Source of the DNA: Pirellulaceae bacterium | GTDB taxonomy: Bacteria; Planctomycetota; Planctomycetia; Pirellulales; Pirellulaceae | Direction of reading: 5' to 3' | Length of the DNA stretch: 64,000 nt | NCBI GenBank assembly: GCA_019636385.1 | Contig: JAHBXT010000001.1 | Span: 1,054,001 to 1,118,000 of the forward strand | In this document: piece after piece, positions 1 through 9,241 of the stretch | Position numbering within the stretch: position 1 is the stretch's first letter | How the letters are laid out: each line of letters begins with the position of its first letter | The notes under the pieces: generated by a model | Databases searched by the model: none | What the model saw: the letters and a program-made list of their open reading frames with translations, nothing else | Told to the model about the DNA's origin: nothing | Translations under genes and position numbers: made by a program

Positions 1-1
1 T

Positions 2-2188
2 GAGCAGCTTCAGCGCATGATTGCCGCCATGGCAGAGGACTTGGTCAAGCATCAGGGTGCAGGCGTAGTGTATGTCGGAGCGTATCAGCCGCTGGATGTT
101 CAGTTATTGGCACTGCGCCTGAATCAAAAGCTTGGAAACATCGGCAAGACCGTCAAGTTTATTGCTGATCGCAGTGCAATCGTCGGTGTAACACCCATTG
201 GCCTAGACGACTTGGTCGAGAAGCTGGGGCGTTCGGTAAGCTCGGTTTGGATTCTCGGAGACAACCCGGTCTACACGGCTCCGGCTCATGTGGGGCTGGA
301 TAAGGCACTGGCCGAAATGGAGCATGTGGTTTACCTGGCAGACTATGAAGATGAAACAGCCAAGGTTTCCAGCTGGTCTCTGCCGTTGGCACATCCGCTG
401 GAGAGCTGGGGGGACGTGCTGAGCGTCGATGGTGCGTACGGCGTCTGCCAGCCTCAGATTCTTCCATTAATGGAAGGCAAGAGCACCGTTGAGTTGCTGT
501 CGTTGCTGATGGGCCAGCCGGCTGAAGGCAACGGTCTAGTGCGGGCGACGGCAGATCAATTTGCTGGTTCGCCGCTATCCGCCTCGGCTTGGCACAGCGT
601 ATTGCATGATGGCTATCTGAAGGGTTCAGCTCTGGAGCTGAGCGGCGACAGCTTTGGCGGCCCGCTGCCCACCGGCGAGCTGGATCTGGAGAAGATCGAA
701 AATGGCAGCTTGGAATTGATTCTCTGTGAAAGTGACTCGCTGTATGACGGTCGCTTTGCGAAAAATGTTTGGCTCCAGGAGCTGCCGCAGGCAATCACAA
801 AACTGGTCTGGGACAATGCGGCGCTAGTCAGTCCCAAAATGGCCAAGAAGTTTGGGCTCGATCAAAGCGACAAGACACCGACCGAGATCGTGCGTATTAA
901 AGTCGACGGTCAACAGCTTGAGTTGCCAGTGTTCATCATGCCTGGATTGGCCGACGGTGTGATTGTGACTCAGTTGGGTTACGGTCGCGTTTGTCGCGAC
1001 GAGGCGGTCAGCAGCGATCGACAGGTCCAGATTGGTCAAGATGTCAGCAAGGTGCGGCGTCTGGACAAGATGCACATCGTCACCGGCGTTGAAGTCAGCG
1101 ACACGTCCAAGCCGTACAAGCTGGCGACGACTCAGGATCACTTCGCGATCGACTCAATTGGTCGGGACGGCATCGCCGAGCGAATTGGTTGGTTAGTACG
1201 CGAAGGAACGTTGGAGCAGATTACCGAAGGCGGTAAGGATTTTGTCGAGCACGAAGGCGTGCATCATCCACCGCTGAAATCTCTGTGGGAACAAGAGCCC
1301 ATGGAGAAGTACAGTCAAGACCCGACGGTGCCTTATCAATGGGGCATGACGATCGACTTAAACAAGTGTACCGGTTGCAGTTCGTGTGTTATCGCCTGCC
1401 AGGCAGAAAACAACGTCCCTGTTGTGGGCAAGGAACAGGTGCTGCGTGGCCGCGAGATGCACTGGTTGCGCATCGACCGATACTTCCGAGGCACTGAAAC
1501 TTCGCCGCAGATGATCCAACAGCCTGTGGCATGTGCGCACTGCGAAACGGCTCCATGCGAGCAGGTCTGTCCGGTAGCGGCTACCGTACACACCGAAGAG
1601 GGCATCAACGCGATGGCCTATAATCGTTGCGTTGGCACACGTTACTGTGCCAACAATTGCCCATACAAAGTGCGACGCTTCAACTACTTCAACTATCAGA
1701 CCGAATACGGTTATTTTTATGGCTGGCAGCAGCAGGGCAAGCTGGAAGAGGCTAGTCGCAAGCTCCAGCAGCTTGTGTTGAATCCAGAAGTCAGCGTGCG
1801 CGGTCGCGGGGTTATGGAAAAATGCACCTACTGCATCCAGCGCGTGCAAAACGTCAAGATTCAGGCACGCACCGAAGGCCGCTCCATCGAAGACGGCGAA
1901 TTGCAAACCGCTTGCCAGACGGCCTGCCCGACCCAGGCCATTGTGTTTGGCAACATCAAGGACGCCGACAGTCAGGTTTCCAAGAATTACAACGACCCGC
2001 GAACGTACGCCATGTTGTCCGAGCTGAACATCAAGCCACGAACGCAGTACATGGCGCGTGTCCGCAATACGCATCCGCGACTAAAGGCCTCGTACCAACT
2101 CAAAGAAGCACACCATGGCGATCATGGCCATGGCGCTCACGACCATGCTGGAGATCACGGCGATCATCAGCAGGACCACGATCATTAG
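2..2188 (+). CDS. actB: Alternative complex III subunit ActB (5' end outside window)
   Basis: This is the C-terminal part of ActB, the large periplasmic iron-sulfur subunit of alternative complex III (quinol:cytochrome c/acceptor oxidoreductase). The frame is open from base 2, before the first ATG at 17, so the gene starts upstream. The first ~420 visible residues resemble the molybdopterin-oxidoreductase-like half of ActB, which in the family binds no molybdopterin. From about residue 450 a ferredoxin-like half follows, with cysteine groups CTGCSSCVIAC (~451), CAHCETAPCEQVCP (~505), CVGTRYCANNCP (~535) and CTYC (~602) with CQTACP (~633). These would hold four cubane-type clusters, one possibly 3Fe-4S. 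The last ~30 residues are a His/Asp/Gly-rich tail, possibly metal binding. actC follows after 76 bp and ActA should lie just upstream. The family assignment is firm; the cluster types are inferred from the family. Confidence 0.93.
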   Translation, partial: EQLQRMIAAMAEDLVKHQGAGVVYVGAYQPLDVQLLALRLNQKLGNIGKTVKFIADRSAIVGVTPIGLDDLVEKLGRSVSSVWILGDNPVYTAPAHVGLDKALAEMEHVVYLADYEDETAKVSSWSLPLAHPLESWGDVLSVDGAYGVCQPQILPLMEGKSTVELLSLLMGQPAEGNGLVRATADQFAGSPLSASAWHSVLHDGYLKGSALELSGDSFGGPLPTGELDLEKIENGSLELILCESDSLYDGRFAKNVWLQELPQAITKLVWDNAALVSPKMAKKFGLDQSDKTPTEIVRIKVDGQQLELPVFIMPGLADGVIVTQLGYGRVCRDEAVSSDRQVQIGQDVSKVRRLDKMHIVTGVEVSDTSKPYKLATTQDHFAIDSIGRDGIAERIGWLVREGTLEQITEGGKDFVEHEGVHHPPLKSLWEQEPMEKYSQDPTVPYQWGMTIDLNKCTGCSSCVIACQAENNVPVVGKEQVLRGREMHWLRIDRYFRGTETSPQMIQQPVACAHCETAPCEQVCPVAATVHTEEGINAMAYNRCVGTRYCANNCPYKVRRFNYFNYQTEYGYFYGWQQQGKLEEASRKLQQLVLNPEVSVRGRGVMEKCTYCIQRVQNVKIQARTEGRSIEDGELQTACQTACPTQAIVFGNIKDADSQVSKNYNDPRTYAMLSELNIKPRTQYMARVRNTHPRLKASYQLKEAHHGDHGHGAHDHAGDHGDHQQDHDH

Positions 2189-2201
2189 CAATCAGCACAG
2201 T

Positions 2202-2213
2202 GTTAACGTTAAC
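2202..2213. repeat. Perfect 12-bp palindrome GTTAACGTTAAC in the actB-actC gap
   Basis: GTTAACGTTAAC is its own reverse complement, and a further TGTTAACTAACAAG follows at 2221, so GTTAAC occurs three times in about 25 bp between the actB stop and the actC start. It could be a regulator site or a processing signal inside the operon mRNA. No known motif was recognised. Confidence 0.4.
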
Positions 2214-2264
2214 TAGCAAGTGTTAACTAACAAGTTCCCAATTTGAACTGAACCGATACAGCTC

Positions 2265-3686
2265 ATGGCCAGCATAACCACTGCGAATATCGACAATACG
2301 ATTGACACACCGGGCCGGCGGACACCGCTGATTACCGGCGGACACAATTACGCTGCCATTACGCGGATGATTTCGCGGATTAGCGAAGAGCCGCAGCCGA
2401 TCCTGTGGTGGCTGTGCATGGCGGTTTCCTTTCCGCTGATGCTGCTATTCGTAGCGTTGATTGGTCACCTGCTGTTGACCGGTGTCGGCGTGTGGGGCAA
2501 CATGTCTCCCGTGTTTTGGGGCTGGCCCATTATCAACTTCGTATTCTGGGTGGGTATTGGACACGCCGGAACGTTGATTTCCGCCATTTTGTTTCTGTTT
2601 CGTCAAAATTGGCGAACCAGCATCAACCGCTCGGCGGAAGCCATGACGATCTTTGCGGTGATTTGCGCCGGAACGTTTCCGGGTATTCACGTCGGTCGAG
2701 CCTGGTTGGCCTTTTGGCTGACGCCCTATCCCAGTTTGAATTTGTGGATGTGGCCTCAATTCCGCAGCCCGTTATTGTGGGACGTATTTGCGGTGGGCAC
2801 GTATGCCTCGGTATCGTTGGTCTTCTGGTACATGGGGATGATTCCCGACTTGGCAACCTTCCGCGATCGCTCGCGGAACAAGTGGCGCAGGATGATCTAC
2901 GGCATTCTCAGTCTAGGATGGAGCGGTTCGTCGCGTCACTGGCTCCGGTACGAAAAGGCTTACGCCATCTTGGCCGCGTTGGCCACGCCGCTGGTATTGT
3001 CGGTTCACTCGGTGGTGAGCTTTGACTTTGCCGTTTCACAACTGCCTGGTTGGCACACTACGATTTTCCCACCCTACTTCGTGGCCGGGGCTATTTTCAG
3101 CGGTTTCGGCATGGTGCTGACGCTGTTGATTCCGATGCGTTCGATCTACGGACTGAAGGATGTGATCACCCCGCGTCACTTGGAGAACATGTGCAAGATC
3201 ATTTTAGCGACCGGTTCGATGGTCGGCTTGGCGTATACCACCGAGTTCTTTATTGCCTGGTATGGTCAGAACAAGTACGAATTGTTCACGTTCGTCAATC
3301 GCGCGTTTGGACCGTATGCCTGGGCTTATTGGACCATGTTCCTGTGCAACGTGATTTCACCTCAGTTGTTCTGGTTCCGAGCCTTCCGCACCAACACGCT
3401 ATTGATGTGGATTGTGACAATCTTTGTGAACATCGGCATGTGGTTCGAGCGATTTGTGATTGTGGTAACGTCGCTCAGCCGCGACTTCCTGCCTTCCAGT
3501 TGGGGTTATTTCTCTCCGACGTGGGTCGATATCGGTATGTTGGTGGGTAGTTTTGGCTTGTTCTTTACGCTGTTCCTGCTGTTTTGCAGATTTTTGCCGG
3601 TGGTGGCCATTAGCGAAGTCAAAGGCGTGATCAGCCAACATGCACACGCCGAGCATCACTTGGCCGGCGGGCACGATCACCACTAG
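2265..3686 (+). CDS. actC: Alternative complex III membrane subunit ActC (NrfD-like)
   Basis: ActC is one of the two NrfD/PsrC-like integral membrane subunits of alternative complex III. It carries the quinol-binding site and connects to the ActB iron-sulfur wire. The 473-residue protein has about ten hydrophobic segments, beginning near residue 45 ([20 protein letters not shown]), in keeping with NrfD-family proteins. The conserved [19 protein letters not shown] stretch (~107-125) is typical of this subunit. The C-terminus is His-rich ([15 protein letters not shown]), echoing the tail of ActB. The ATG at 2265 has no strong Shine-Dalgarno. It sits between actB and the actDE fusion, in the usual ACIII order. 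It is a distant paralogue of ActF (5367-6590). Confidence 0.93.
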   Translation: MASITTANIDNTIDTPGRRTPLITGGHNYAAITRMISRISEEPQPILWWLCMAVSFPLMLLFVALIGHLLLTGVGVWGNMSPVFWGWPIINFVFWVGIGHAGTLISAILFLFRQNWRTSINRSAEAMTIFAVICAGTFPGIHVGRAWLAFWLTPYPSLNLWMWPQFRSPLLWDVFAVGTYASVSLVFWYMGMIPDLATFRDRSRNKWRRMIYGILSLGWSGSSRHWLRYEKAYAILAALATPLVLSVHSVVSFDFAVSQLPGWHTTIFPPYFVAGAIFSGFGMVLTLLIPMRSIYGLKDVITPRHLENMCKIILATGSMVGLAYTTEFFIAWYGQNKYELFTFVNRAFGPYAWAYWTMFLCNVISPQLFWFRAFRTNTLLMWIVTIFVNIGMWFERFVIVVTSLSRDFLPSSWGYFSPTWVDIGMLVGSFGLFFTLFLLFCRFLPVVAISEVKGVISQHAHAEHHLAGGHDHH

Positions 3687-3771
3687 TACGTGGTCAAGTT
3701 GTTCATTCATTGCATTCCATAGTACGCCGATCAACAAACACTGAAGTTTACAAGATCCCAGGTTGCCAAAT

Positions 3772-5295
3772 ATGAGCGATCATAAGCCACAAAAAACTGT
3801 CAAACCGCCACGAGCCTTCGGGTGGATGGCCGAGTATGACGACGAAAATAAGATGCTGGAGGCGGCTCGCAAGGTGCGGGATGCTGGCTATACACGAACC
3901 GACGTATTTGCACCATTTCCGGTTCACGGTATCGACGAAGCGTTAGGCATCAAGCCGACCATTCTGCCGTGGTTCAGTCTGATTGCCGGTGCCACGGGTA
4001 CCGGAGTGGCGCTGCTGATGCAGTGCTGGATGAACGCAGTGGATTATCCCTACATTATTTCCGGTAAGCCATTTATCAGCCTGCCCGCCTTCATACCGGT
4101 GACCTTTGAGTTGACCGTGCTATTTGCGGCGTTCACCACCGTCTTTGCAATGCTGGCGCTCAATGGCTTGCCGCGATTATCCAATCCGGTGTTTACCAAT
4201 CCCAAGTTTGACCGCGCAACGGACGATCGCTTTTTCTTGTGGGTTGATGCTCGCGATAAGTATTTTAACAGCGACAGCGTCAAATCGCTGTTGCAGGCCA
4301 CTGGGCCACTGGGCGTGGAAGAAGTCCGCGAAGACGACAGTTCCACCGAGATACCCAAAGGCCTGTACGGTATCATCGGTACGCTGATCCTGTTGACGAT
4401 CATTCCGTTGACTGTGGTGTGGAACATTCGTTCGGTCCGTAGCGGCAGCCCCCGCTGGCACGTCTTTTTCGACATGGATTTTCAGCCCTTTCGCAAGGCT
4501 CAAAAGGAAACGACTCAGTTCGCTGACGGTCGTACCGAGCGACCGCCGGTTCCAGGAACAGTGGCGCGTGGTACTCAGTCAGGGGATGATCCCTATTTTC
4601 TAGGATATACCCCGGCCAATGACACGGCAGCTATTATGCCTTCGGTGAGCGGTATTCGGTTGGTAAGTGCGCAAGAGGAGTCGCCGGCGGCAGACAGTGC
4701 TCCTGCTAACACAGACGCGGAACCGGCAGACTCCGATGGTCAACCCGCTGCTGAATCGTCATCTGCAGCGGCACCAGAACCTGCCCAGTCCACCGCCCAA
4801 CCACCTTCAACAGACCAATCTACTGGAGAGCTAGTGGCTGAGGATCCATCAGCCGGTAAATCCGAGGCTAGCCAGCAAGCGGCTGGTGGAACGGTGGCGA
4901 CTGGTGCCGAACCGGATTACGCATGGTTGAGCAGCTTGCCTGAGCAGGTTCAGGCTGACGACCGGTTATTTGAATTAGGTCAGCGCAAGTTCAATCAAGT
5001 GTGTGCCGTCTGTCATGGCTATGCCGGCTATGGCAATGGCTTGGTCACGCAGCGCGCCGAGTCGATTGGCGCTACCTATTGGTTGCAACCCACCAGCGTA
5101 CATGACCCGCGAGTTCAGCAACAACCGCTGGGCCGCGTTTACTACACGATCACGCACGGTAAAGGCAAGATGGCCGGATATAGCTCGTCGCTGAATGTTC
5201 AAGAGCGCTGGGCGGTGGCCGTATATGTCAAGTCGCTGCAGCGTAGCCAGAACGCGCAATCCGGCGATGTCCCCCCAGACACTGCTGGTCAGTAA
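3772..5295 (+). CDS. actDE: ActD-ActE fusion of alternative complex III (DUF3341 domain plus mono-heme cytochrome c)
   Basis: The first ~190 residues match ActD (DUF3341): a soluble start (FGWMAEYDDENKMLEAARKV) and two membrane segments at ~63-88 and ~103-128. A third hydrophobic segment (~197-220) stands where the signal/anchor of a separate ActE would be. After it comes the ActE-like sequence FADGRTERPPVPGTVARG (~248), a ~120-residue Ala/Pro/Ser/Glu-rich linker (~285-400) and a cytochrome c domain with C411-A-V-C414-H415 and a GKMAGYSS segment that could supply the distal Met. In other bacteria ActD and ActE are separate proteins; here one 507-residue chain would fix their stoichiometry and tether the heme. 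The ATG at 3772 is preferred to an in-frame TTG at 3763. actC is 85 bp upstream and actF 71 bp downstream. Confidence 0.9.
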   Translation: MSDHKPQKTVKPPRAFGWMAEYDDENKMLEAARKVRDAGYTRTDVFAPFPVHGIDEALGIKPTILPWFSLIAGATGTGVALLMQCWMNAVDYPYIISGKPFISLPAFIPVTFELTVLFAAFTTVFAMLALNGLPRLSNPVFTNPKFDRATDDRFFLWVDARDKYFNSDSVKSLLQATGPLGVEEVREDDSSTEIPKGLYGIIGTLILLTIIPLTVVWNIRSVRSGSPRWHVFFDMDFQPFRKAQKETTQFADGRTERPPVPGTVARGTQSGDDPYFLGYTPANDTAAIMPSVSGIRLVSAQEESPAADSAPANTDAEPADSDGQPAAESSSAAAPEPAQSTAQPPSTDQSTGELVAEDPSAGKSEASQQAAGGTVATGAEPDYAWLSSLPEQVQADDRLFELGQRKFNQVCAVCHGYAGYGNGLVTQRAESIGATYWLQPTSVHDPRVQQQPLGRVYYTITHGKGKMAGYSSSLNVQERWAVAVYVKSLQRSQNAQSGDVPPDTAGQ

Positions 5296-5366
5296 CGATG
5301 GGATAGCCCAAAGCGTGTATTAGAAACACAGTCCAAGCAATTAACCGTAGATGACTAGGTCGCAAG

Positions 5367-6590
5367 ATGGCATCACATTCGATTCCTAACGATAACCTGA
5401 CTCTGCCAGCCGATTGGCGTAGCAAGGCACCGGCCCTGAGTGCTGTGGGCGCAGTGCTGGTGTTGCTGAGCGTGTTTCTGTTCGTGACGATCTCCGACGG
5501 GGGATTGAAGGGATTTTTCCATTCTTACCTGACCAATTACATGTATTGCCTGACGTTTTGCCTGGCAGCTCTGTTCTTTGTGATGGTTCAACATTTGGTT
5601 CGCGCCGGATGGAGCGCAGCGGTCCGCCGCATTGCGGAGCTATACGCAGCTACCATTCCGTTGTGGGCACTGCTGTTCATCCCCATTCTGGCGACGGTGC
5701 TCATGGGTAGTGAATCGCTGTATTCCTGGAATAGAGGTGCGGGCCAGGGGCTGCCTGAGATTGTTGAGAACAAGTTGGCGTTCCTCAATTCCAAGTTTTT
5801 TGCGGTGCGGACGCTGGTGTACTTCCTAGTCTTTATCGCTGCGGCCCGGCTGTTTTTTGGTTCCAGTCGTCGTCAAGATGAGACCGGCGATGCAGGGATC
5901 ACGTTAAGGCTTCAGAAGCTGGCGGCTCCAGGCATCATGCTGTTTTCACTGTCACTGAATTTTGCGGCCTTCGACTGGATGATGTCTACCGATCCAGCCT
6001 GGTTCAGCACGATCTATGGTGTCTACATTTTTGCGGCCGGCATGTTCAGCTTCTTTGCTGTGATGATTTTGACCTGTTATCTGTTGCAGCAGCGGGGTCG
6101 TGCCGAGCGGATCATTCGCATTGAGCACTATCATGATCTGGCTAAGTTCCAGTTTGGCTTCATCGTCTTTTGGTCGTACATCGCTTTTTCACAGTTCATG
6201 CTGTACTGGTACGGCAATATTCCGGAAGAGACTTTGTGGTACAGCCACCGCATGTCCGGGGGGTGGGAGTATGTCGGGCTGTTGCTGCTGGCGTTCCACT
6301 TCATCGTCCCCTTCCTGGCGTTCCTGCGGCGACGTCATCGCCGCTGGCCAGCTTGGTTGGCCGGCTGGGCTTGCCTGTTGCTGGTGGTGCATTGGTTGGA
6401 TATGACATTTTTGATTATGCCCAACGTTGGCGCGCCGTCGCTGAGCATGATGATTGCGCACCTGGCAGGTTGGGCCGGTATGGTTTTGATTTTCGTAGGC
6501 TTGTTTTTATGGCGAGTCGGTGACACGCCGGTTGTGGCTGTCAATGACCCGTGGCTACCCGATTCGCTGGCGTACCAGAATTTGCCGTAA
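5367..6590 (+). CDS. actF: Alternative complex III membrane subunit ActF (NrfD-like)
   Basis: This is the second NrfD-like membrane subunit of alternative complex III. The 407-residue protein has about ten predicted membrane helices, for example VGAVLVLLSVFLFVTISDGG (~29-48) and LYAATIPLWALLFIPILATV (~92-111). It carries family-typical segments such as LNFAAFDWMMSTDPAWFSTIYG (~197-218) and the QFMLYWYGNIPEET loop (~277-290). Unlike ActC, ActF is thought not to hold the main quinol site. It lies between the actDE fusion and a small membrane protein. The ATG at 5367 gives the expected cytoplasmic N-terminus before helix 1. Confidence 0.92.
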   Translation: MASHSIPNDNLTLPADWRSKAPALSAVGAVLVLLSVFLFVTISDGGLKGFFHSYLTNYMYCLTFCLAALFFVMVQHLVRAGWSAAVRRIAELYAATIPLWALLFIPILATVLMGSESLYSWNRGAGQGLPEIVENKLAFLNSKFFAVRTLVYFLVFIAAARLFFGSSRRQDETGDAGITLRLQKLAAPGIMLFSLSLNFAAFDWMMSTDPAWFSTIYGVYIFAAGMFSFFAVMILTCYLLQQRGRAERIIRIEHYHDLAKFQFGFIVFWSYIAFSQFMLYWYGNIPEETLWYSHRMSGGWEYVGLLLLAFHFIVPFLAFLRRRHRRWPAWLAGWACLLLVVHWLDMTFLIMPNVGAPSLSMMIAHLAGWAGMVLIFVGLFLWRVGDTPVVAVNDPWLPDSLAYQNLP

Positions 6591-6645
6591 CTTTTGGGCA
6601 GGCAGAAAAATTGGCTTAGAGACGCTATCACGCAAAGAATAGACA

Positions 6646-6966
6646 ATGGCACGATACGACGATTTAGATACCAAGACGATCGCCATGAGCGCGGTATTGA
6701 GTTCCGTGATACTCGTGATTTTGTTGTTGGCTGGACGAGCACTATCGTATGCCTGGCAGCATTCGTACGAAGAGCAGGTGTCTGCCGGCGCGCGATACAC
6801 CGCCGCTGAAAATGAGATCGCCGCCCAAAAGTCGAAGCTGAACGAAACTGGCCAGGTGCAAGTTGCAGGAGAAGAGGGCCAGCCACCCACGACCCGGCAG
6901 GTTGTCCCCGTCGATCGCGCCTACCAATTGCTACGTACCGAATTTGGGTCCAAGCCTAGTACCTAA
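6646..6966 (+). CDS. Small single-pass membrane protein in the ACIII-oxidase operon
   Basis: This is a 106-residue protein of unknown function. It has a short charged N-terminus (MARYDDLDTKTIAMSAVLSS), one transmembrane helix (~16-36), and a soluble domain rich in Ala/Glu/Gln (~40-106) with helical character and a VVPVDRAYQLLRTEF segment near the end. It lies 55 bp after actF and 38 bp before the SCO gene on the same strand, so it is probably cotranscribed. By position it could be an accessory ACIII subunit comparable to the small extra subunits (ActG/ActH) seen in some complexes, or an assembly factor. No sequence match was recognised, so the link rests on synteny. Confidence 0.75.
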   Translation: MARYDDLDTKTIAMSAVLSSVILVILLLAGRALSYAWQHSYEEQVSAGARYTAAENEIAAQKSKLNETGQVQVAGEEGQPPTTRQVVPVDRAYQLLRTEFGSKPST

Positions 6967-7004
6967 ACTGTGGCGGCCACTGTAGGAACCGTTTAAGCGA
7001 ACTA

Positions 7005-7952
7005 ATGTTGAGTCAACATCCAATGTCCCCCACGATTCGTACCACAACCGTGCGCTGCCTCGGCCGAGCTGTCGGCGTGGTGGTCGCTCTTCAGGTTAAT
7101 GCCTGGTGCGGGATCGCCTTTGGACAGTCGATGCAGGATCAATCACCGCTTGGAGATGATTTGCCGGCCAACGCGGCCAATATCAAAGTGGAAGATCGCG
7201 TGGGCGATTTTCTGCCCCTGGAGCTGAGCTTCCGTGATGATCAGGGGCGCGCAGTTCGCTTGAGCCATTTCTTCGACAACGGCAAGCCCGTCGTGCTAAC
7301 ATTGAACTATAGCGATTGTCCAGGCTTGTGCATGGCACAACTGGAAAACATGGTCGAGACCCTGCGCACCAGCGATGCTGCCGGACTGGGAACCGATTAT
7401 CAGATGATCAGCGTGAGCATCGATCCCCGTGAGGACTATCACAAGGCGGCCCGTACCAAAGCCAAATACACTGGACTGTTGCCTGGAACTCGGGCGGACG
7501 CAGGCTGGCATTTCTTGGTTGGCAATCAACCGGAAATCACTAGCTTGGCCAAAGCGCTGGGATATTATTACACCTACGATGCCGCCAACGATCGCTTTAA
7601 CCACCCAGCAGTCACCTATTTTGTCAGTTCGCAAGGCAGAATCTGCCGCTATTTGGTGGACTTGGGCATCGAGCCCGATCAGTTTCGCCTAGCTGTGGGC
7701 GAAGCCGCCGAAGGCAAGTTGACCCGTAGCTTAGCTGACGTTTTTGTGCAATTTTGCTACTACTATGATCCACAAGCCAATCGTTATTCGGCCGACGCCC
7801 GTCGCGTGATGGCCTTGGGCGGAGCCGCCTTCGCAGTACTGCTGCTAGGCTGCACGGCCCCGTTTTGGTTTAGTTCGAAAAAAGAACCGACTTCGACCCC
7901 ACAACACGTCTCGCAGGTCGGTGCCACCGACCCCACCAATCAACCGACCTAA
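7005..7952 (+). CDS. sco: SCO1/SenC-family copper chaperone for cytochrome oxidase
   Basis: SCO proteins are membrane-anchored thioredoxin-fold proteins that deliver copper to, or reduce, the CuA site of cytochrome oxidase subunit II. The copper-binding motif is C105-P-G-L-C109 inside LNYSDCPGLCMAQL, and the distal His is in DRFNHPAVTYFV (~199). A hydrophobic segment near residues 23-40 is a signal or anchor, and a second one (~266-285, VMALGGAAFAVLLLGCTAPF) lies at the C-terminus, an arrangement common in planctomycete SCO proteins. It sits immediately before the CuA-bearing subunit II gene, its likely target. The ATG at 7005 is used here; an in-frame ATG at 7023 is an alternative. Confidence 0.92.
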   Translation: MLSQHPMSPTIRTTTVRCLGRAVGVVVALQVNAWCGIAFGQSMQDQSPLGDDLPANAANIKVEDRVGDFLPLELSFRDDQGRAVRLSHFFDNGKPVVLTLNYSDCPGLCMAQLENMVETLRTSDAAGLGTDYQMISVSIDPREDYHKAARTKAKYTGLLPGTRADAGWHFLVGNQPEITSLAKALGYYYTYDAANDRFNHPAVTYFVSSQGRICRYLVDLGIEPDQFRLAVGEAAEGKLTRSLADVFVQFCYYYDPQANRYSADARRVMALGGAAFAVLLLGCTAPFWFSSKKEPTSTPQHVSQVGATDPTNQPT

Positions 7953-8018
7953 AGGCGCGAATCCGGATTGCGGAGCGGCAGCCGGCGGCTGATCGCATGT
8001 GAACACGCTAACAATTTG

Positions 8019-9101
8019 ATGATTTTTGAGCACCTTCCCATGAATCTTAATTTACTACCTACTCTGTTTGCTGAGCATCAGGGCAGTTTTTGGTTTGCTC
8101 CTGCGGGGTCAACTTTTGCGGAAGAAACCGACTGGCTCTTCATGGTTCTGCTGTACATTTCGGGCTTCTTCTTCGTGTTGGTTGTTGGAGCCATGGTATG
8201 GTTCGCCATCAAGTTTCGACGACGCGCGGGTTATCAAGGCGACTCCACCGCGCTGCACAACAATGCGCTGGAGATTTTTTGGACTATCGTTCCAACCATT
8301 ATCGTGTGCTGGATATTCTACCGAGGGGTACAGGGTTACATGGACATGACGAACCCACCTCCAGAAACTGTTGACATTAATGTGACCGCCAGCAAATGGA
8401 ACTGGTCGTTTACCTATCCCAATGGTGCGGAGAGCAACGAGCTACACTTGCCGGTTGACAAATCTATTCGCTTGCGAATGCGATCCAACGACGTACTGCA
8501 CTGCTTCTACGTGCCCGCGTTTCGCACCAAGCAAGACGTCGTGCCCGGACGTTTGAATGTGCTGTGGTTCCACACGATACTGGAAGGTAAATTCAAACTA
8601 TTCTGCGCTGAATACTGCGGAGACAACCACAGCGAGATGCTGGCGGATGTTCAGGTTCATTCACAGGAAGACTACGAAAAGAAGCTAGCTGAACTGAACA
8701 AGCATCCCGAAGCGCCCGTGGCTCACGGCGAGTGGCTGTATGAGCGCCGGGGCTGCAAAGGCTGCCATTCCCTTGAGCCCGGTAAGGTCGTCATCGGCCC
8801 TAGCTTTGCTGGATCATGGAACAAGCAGTTCAACAATATTGACGGTCAGAGCGTGACGTTCGACGAACAGTACTTCATCGAGTCGGTCGAATCGCCGCAA
8901 GCCAAGATGAAGCCGGAGTTTGCGAAGGCATCGCAGATGCCGTCCTACAAGGGACGACTCAAGCCCAAGGAGATCGACGCTCTTATAGCTATGATTCGAG
9001 CTCTGGAGGATGGACAGATTACAGACGAAGAACGCAATGCCCTACCACCGCCAGAAGAAGTTCCCCAAGATGGTGCTGCCCAAGCAACCGCAACCAAGTA
9101 G
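8019..9101 (+). CDS. ctaC: Cytochrome c oxidase subunit II with fused cytochrome c (caa3 type)
   Basis: The chain starts with two transmembrane helices (~35-60 and ~82-100), followed by the cupredoxin domain that holds the binuclear CuA centre. CuA ligands are visible: His in LHCFYVPAF (~165), C196, E198, C200 and H204 in FCAEYCGDNHSEM, and M207. A C-terminal mono-heme cytochrome c domain follows, with C246-K-G-C249-H250 and a QMPSYKG segment offering the axial Met (~305). The fusion marks a caa3 oxidase that takes electrons directly from ACIII or a soluble cytochrome. The open frame extends to a TTG at 7968; the ATG at 8019 or 8040 (MNLNLLPTLF) is more likely. It follows the SCO gene and precedes subunit I. 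Confidence 0.93.
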   Translation: MIFEHLPMNLNLLPTLFAEHQGSFWFAPAGSTFAEETDWLFMVLLYISGFFFVLVVGAMVWFAIKFRRRAGYQGDSTALHNNALEIFWTIVPTIIVCWIFYRGVQGYMDMTNPPPETVDINVTASKWNWSFTYPNGAESNELHLPVDKSIRLRMRSNDVLHCFYVPAFRTKQDVVPGRLNVLWFHTILEGKFKLFCAEYCGDNHSEMLADVQVHSQEDYEKKLAELNKHPEAPVAHGEWLYERRGCKGCHSLEPGKVVIGPSFAGSWNKQFNNIDGQSVTFDEQYFIESVESPQAKMKPEFAKASQMPSYKGRLKPKEIDALIAMIRALEDGQITDEERNALPPPEEVPQDGAAQATATK

Positions 9102-9241
9102 ATTGTTCAACACTAAAACCTGAAAAATTAAACCCCGGATTCAACTGACACTGGACTTTTGGCGGTTCGCATGGTCGAACCCTGACTGAAGTGAACATTG
9201 GAATCGGGGAGTATCGAATAACGACAAACGAGGACCAGGCC

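Noticed and set aside
159..794. Long - strand open frame (211 codons) opposite actB
   Set aside because: Its product is Arg/Ser/Pro-rich with no domain, and the + strand frame is clearly conserved ActB. It is a shadow frame.
1358..2074. 238-codon - strand frame opposite the ActB ferredoxin region
   Set aside because: The + strand carries the full set of iron-sulfur motifs. The antisense product has no recognisable feature.
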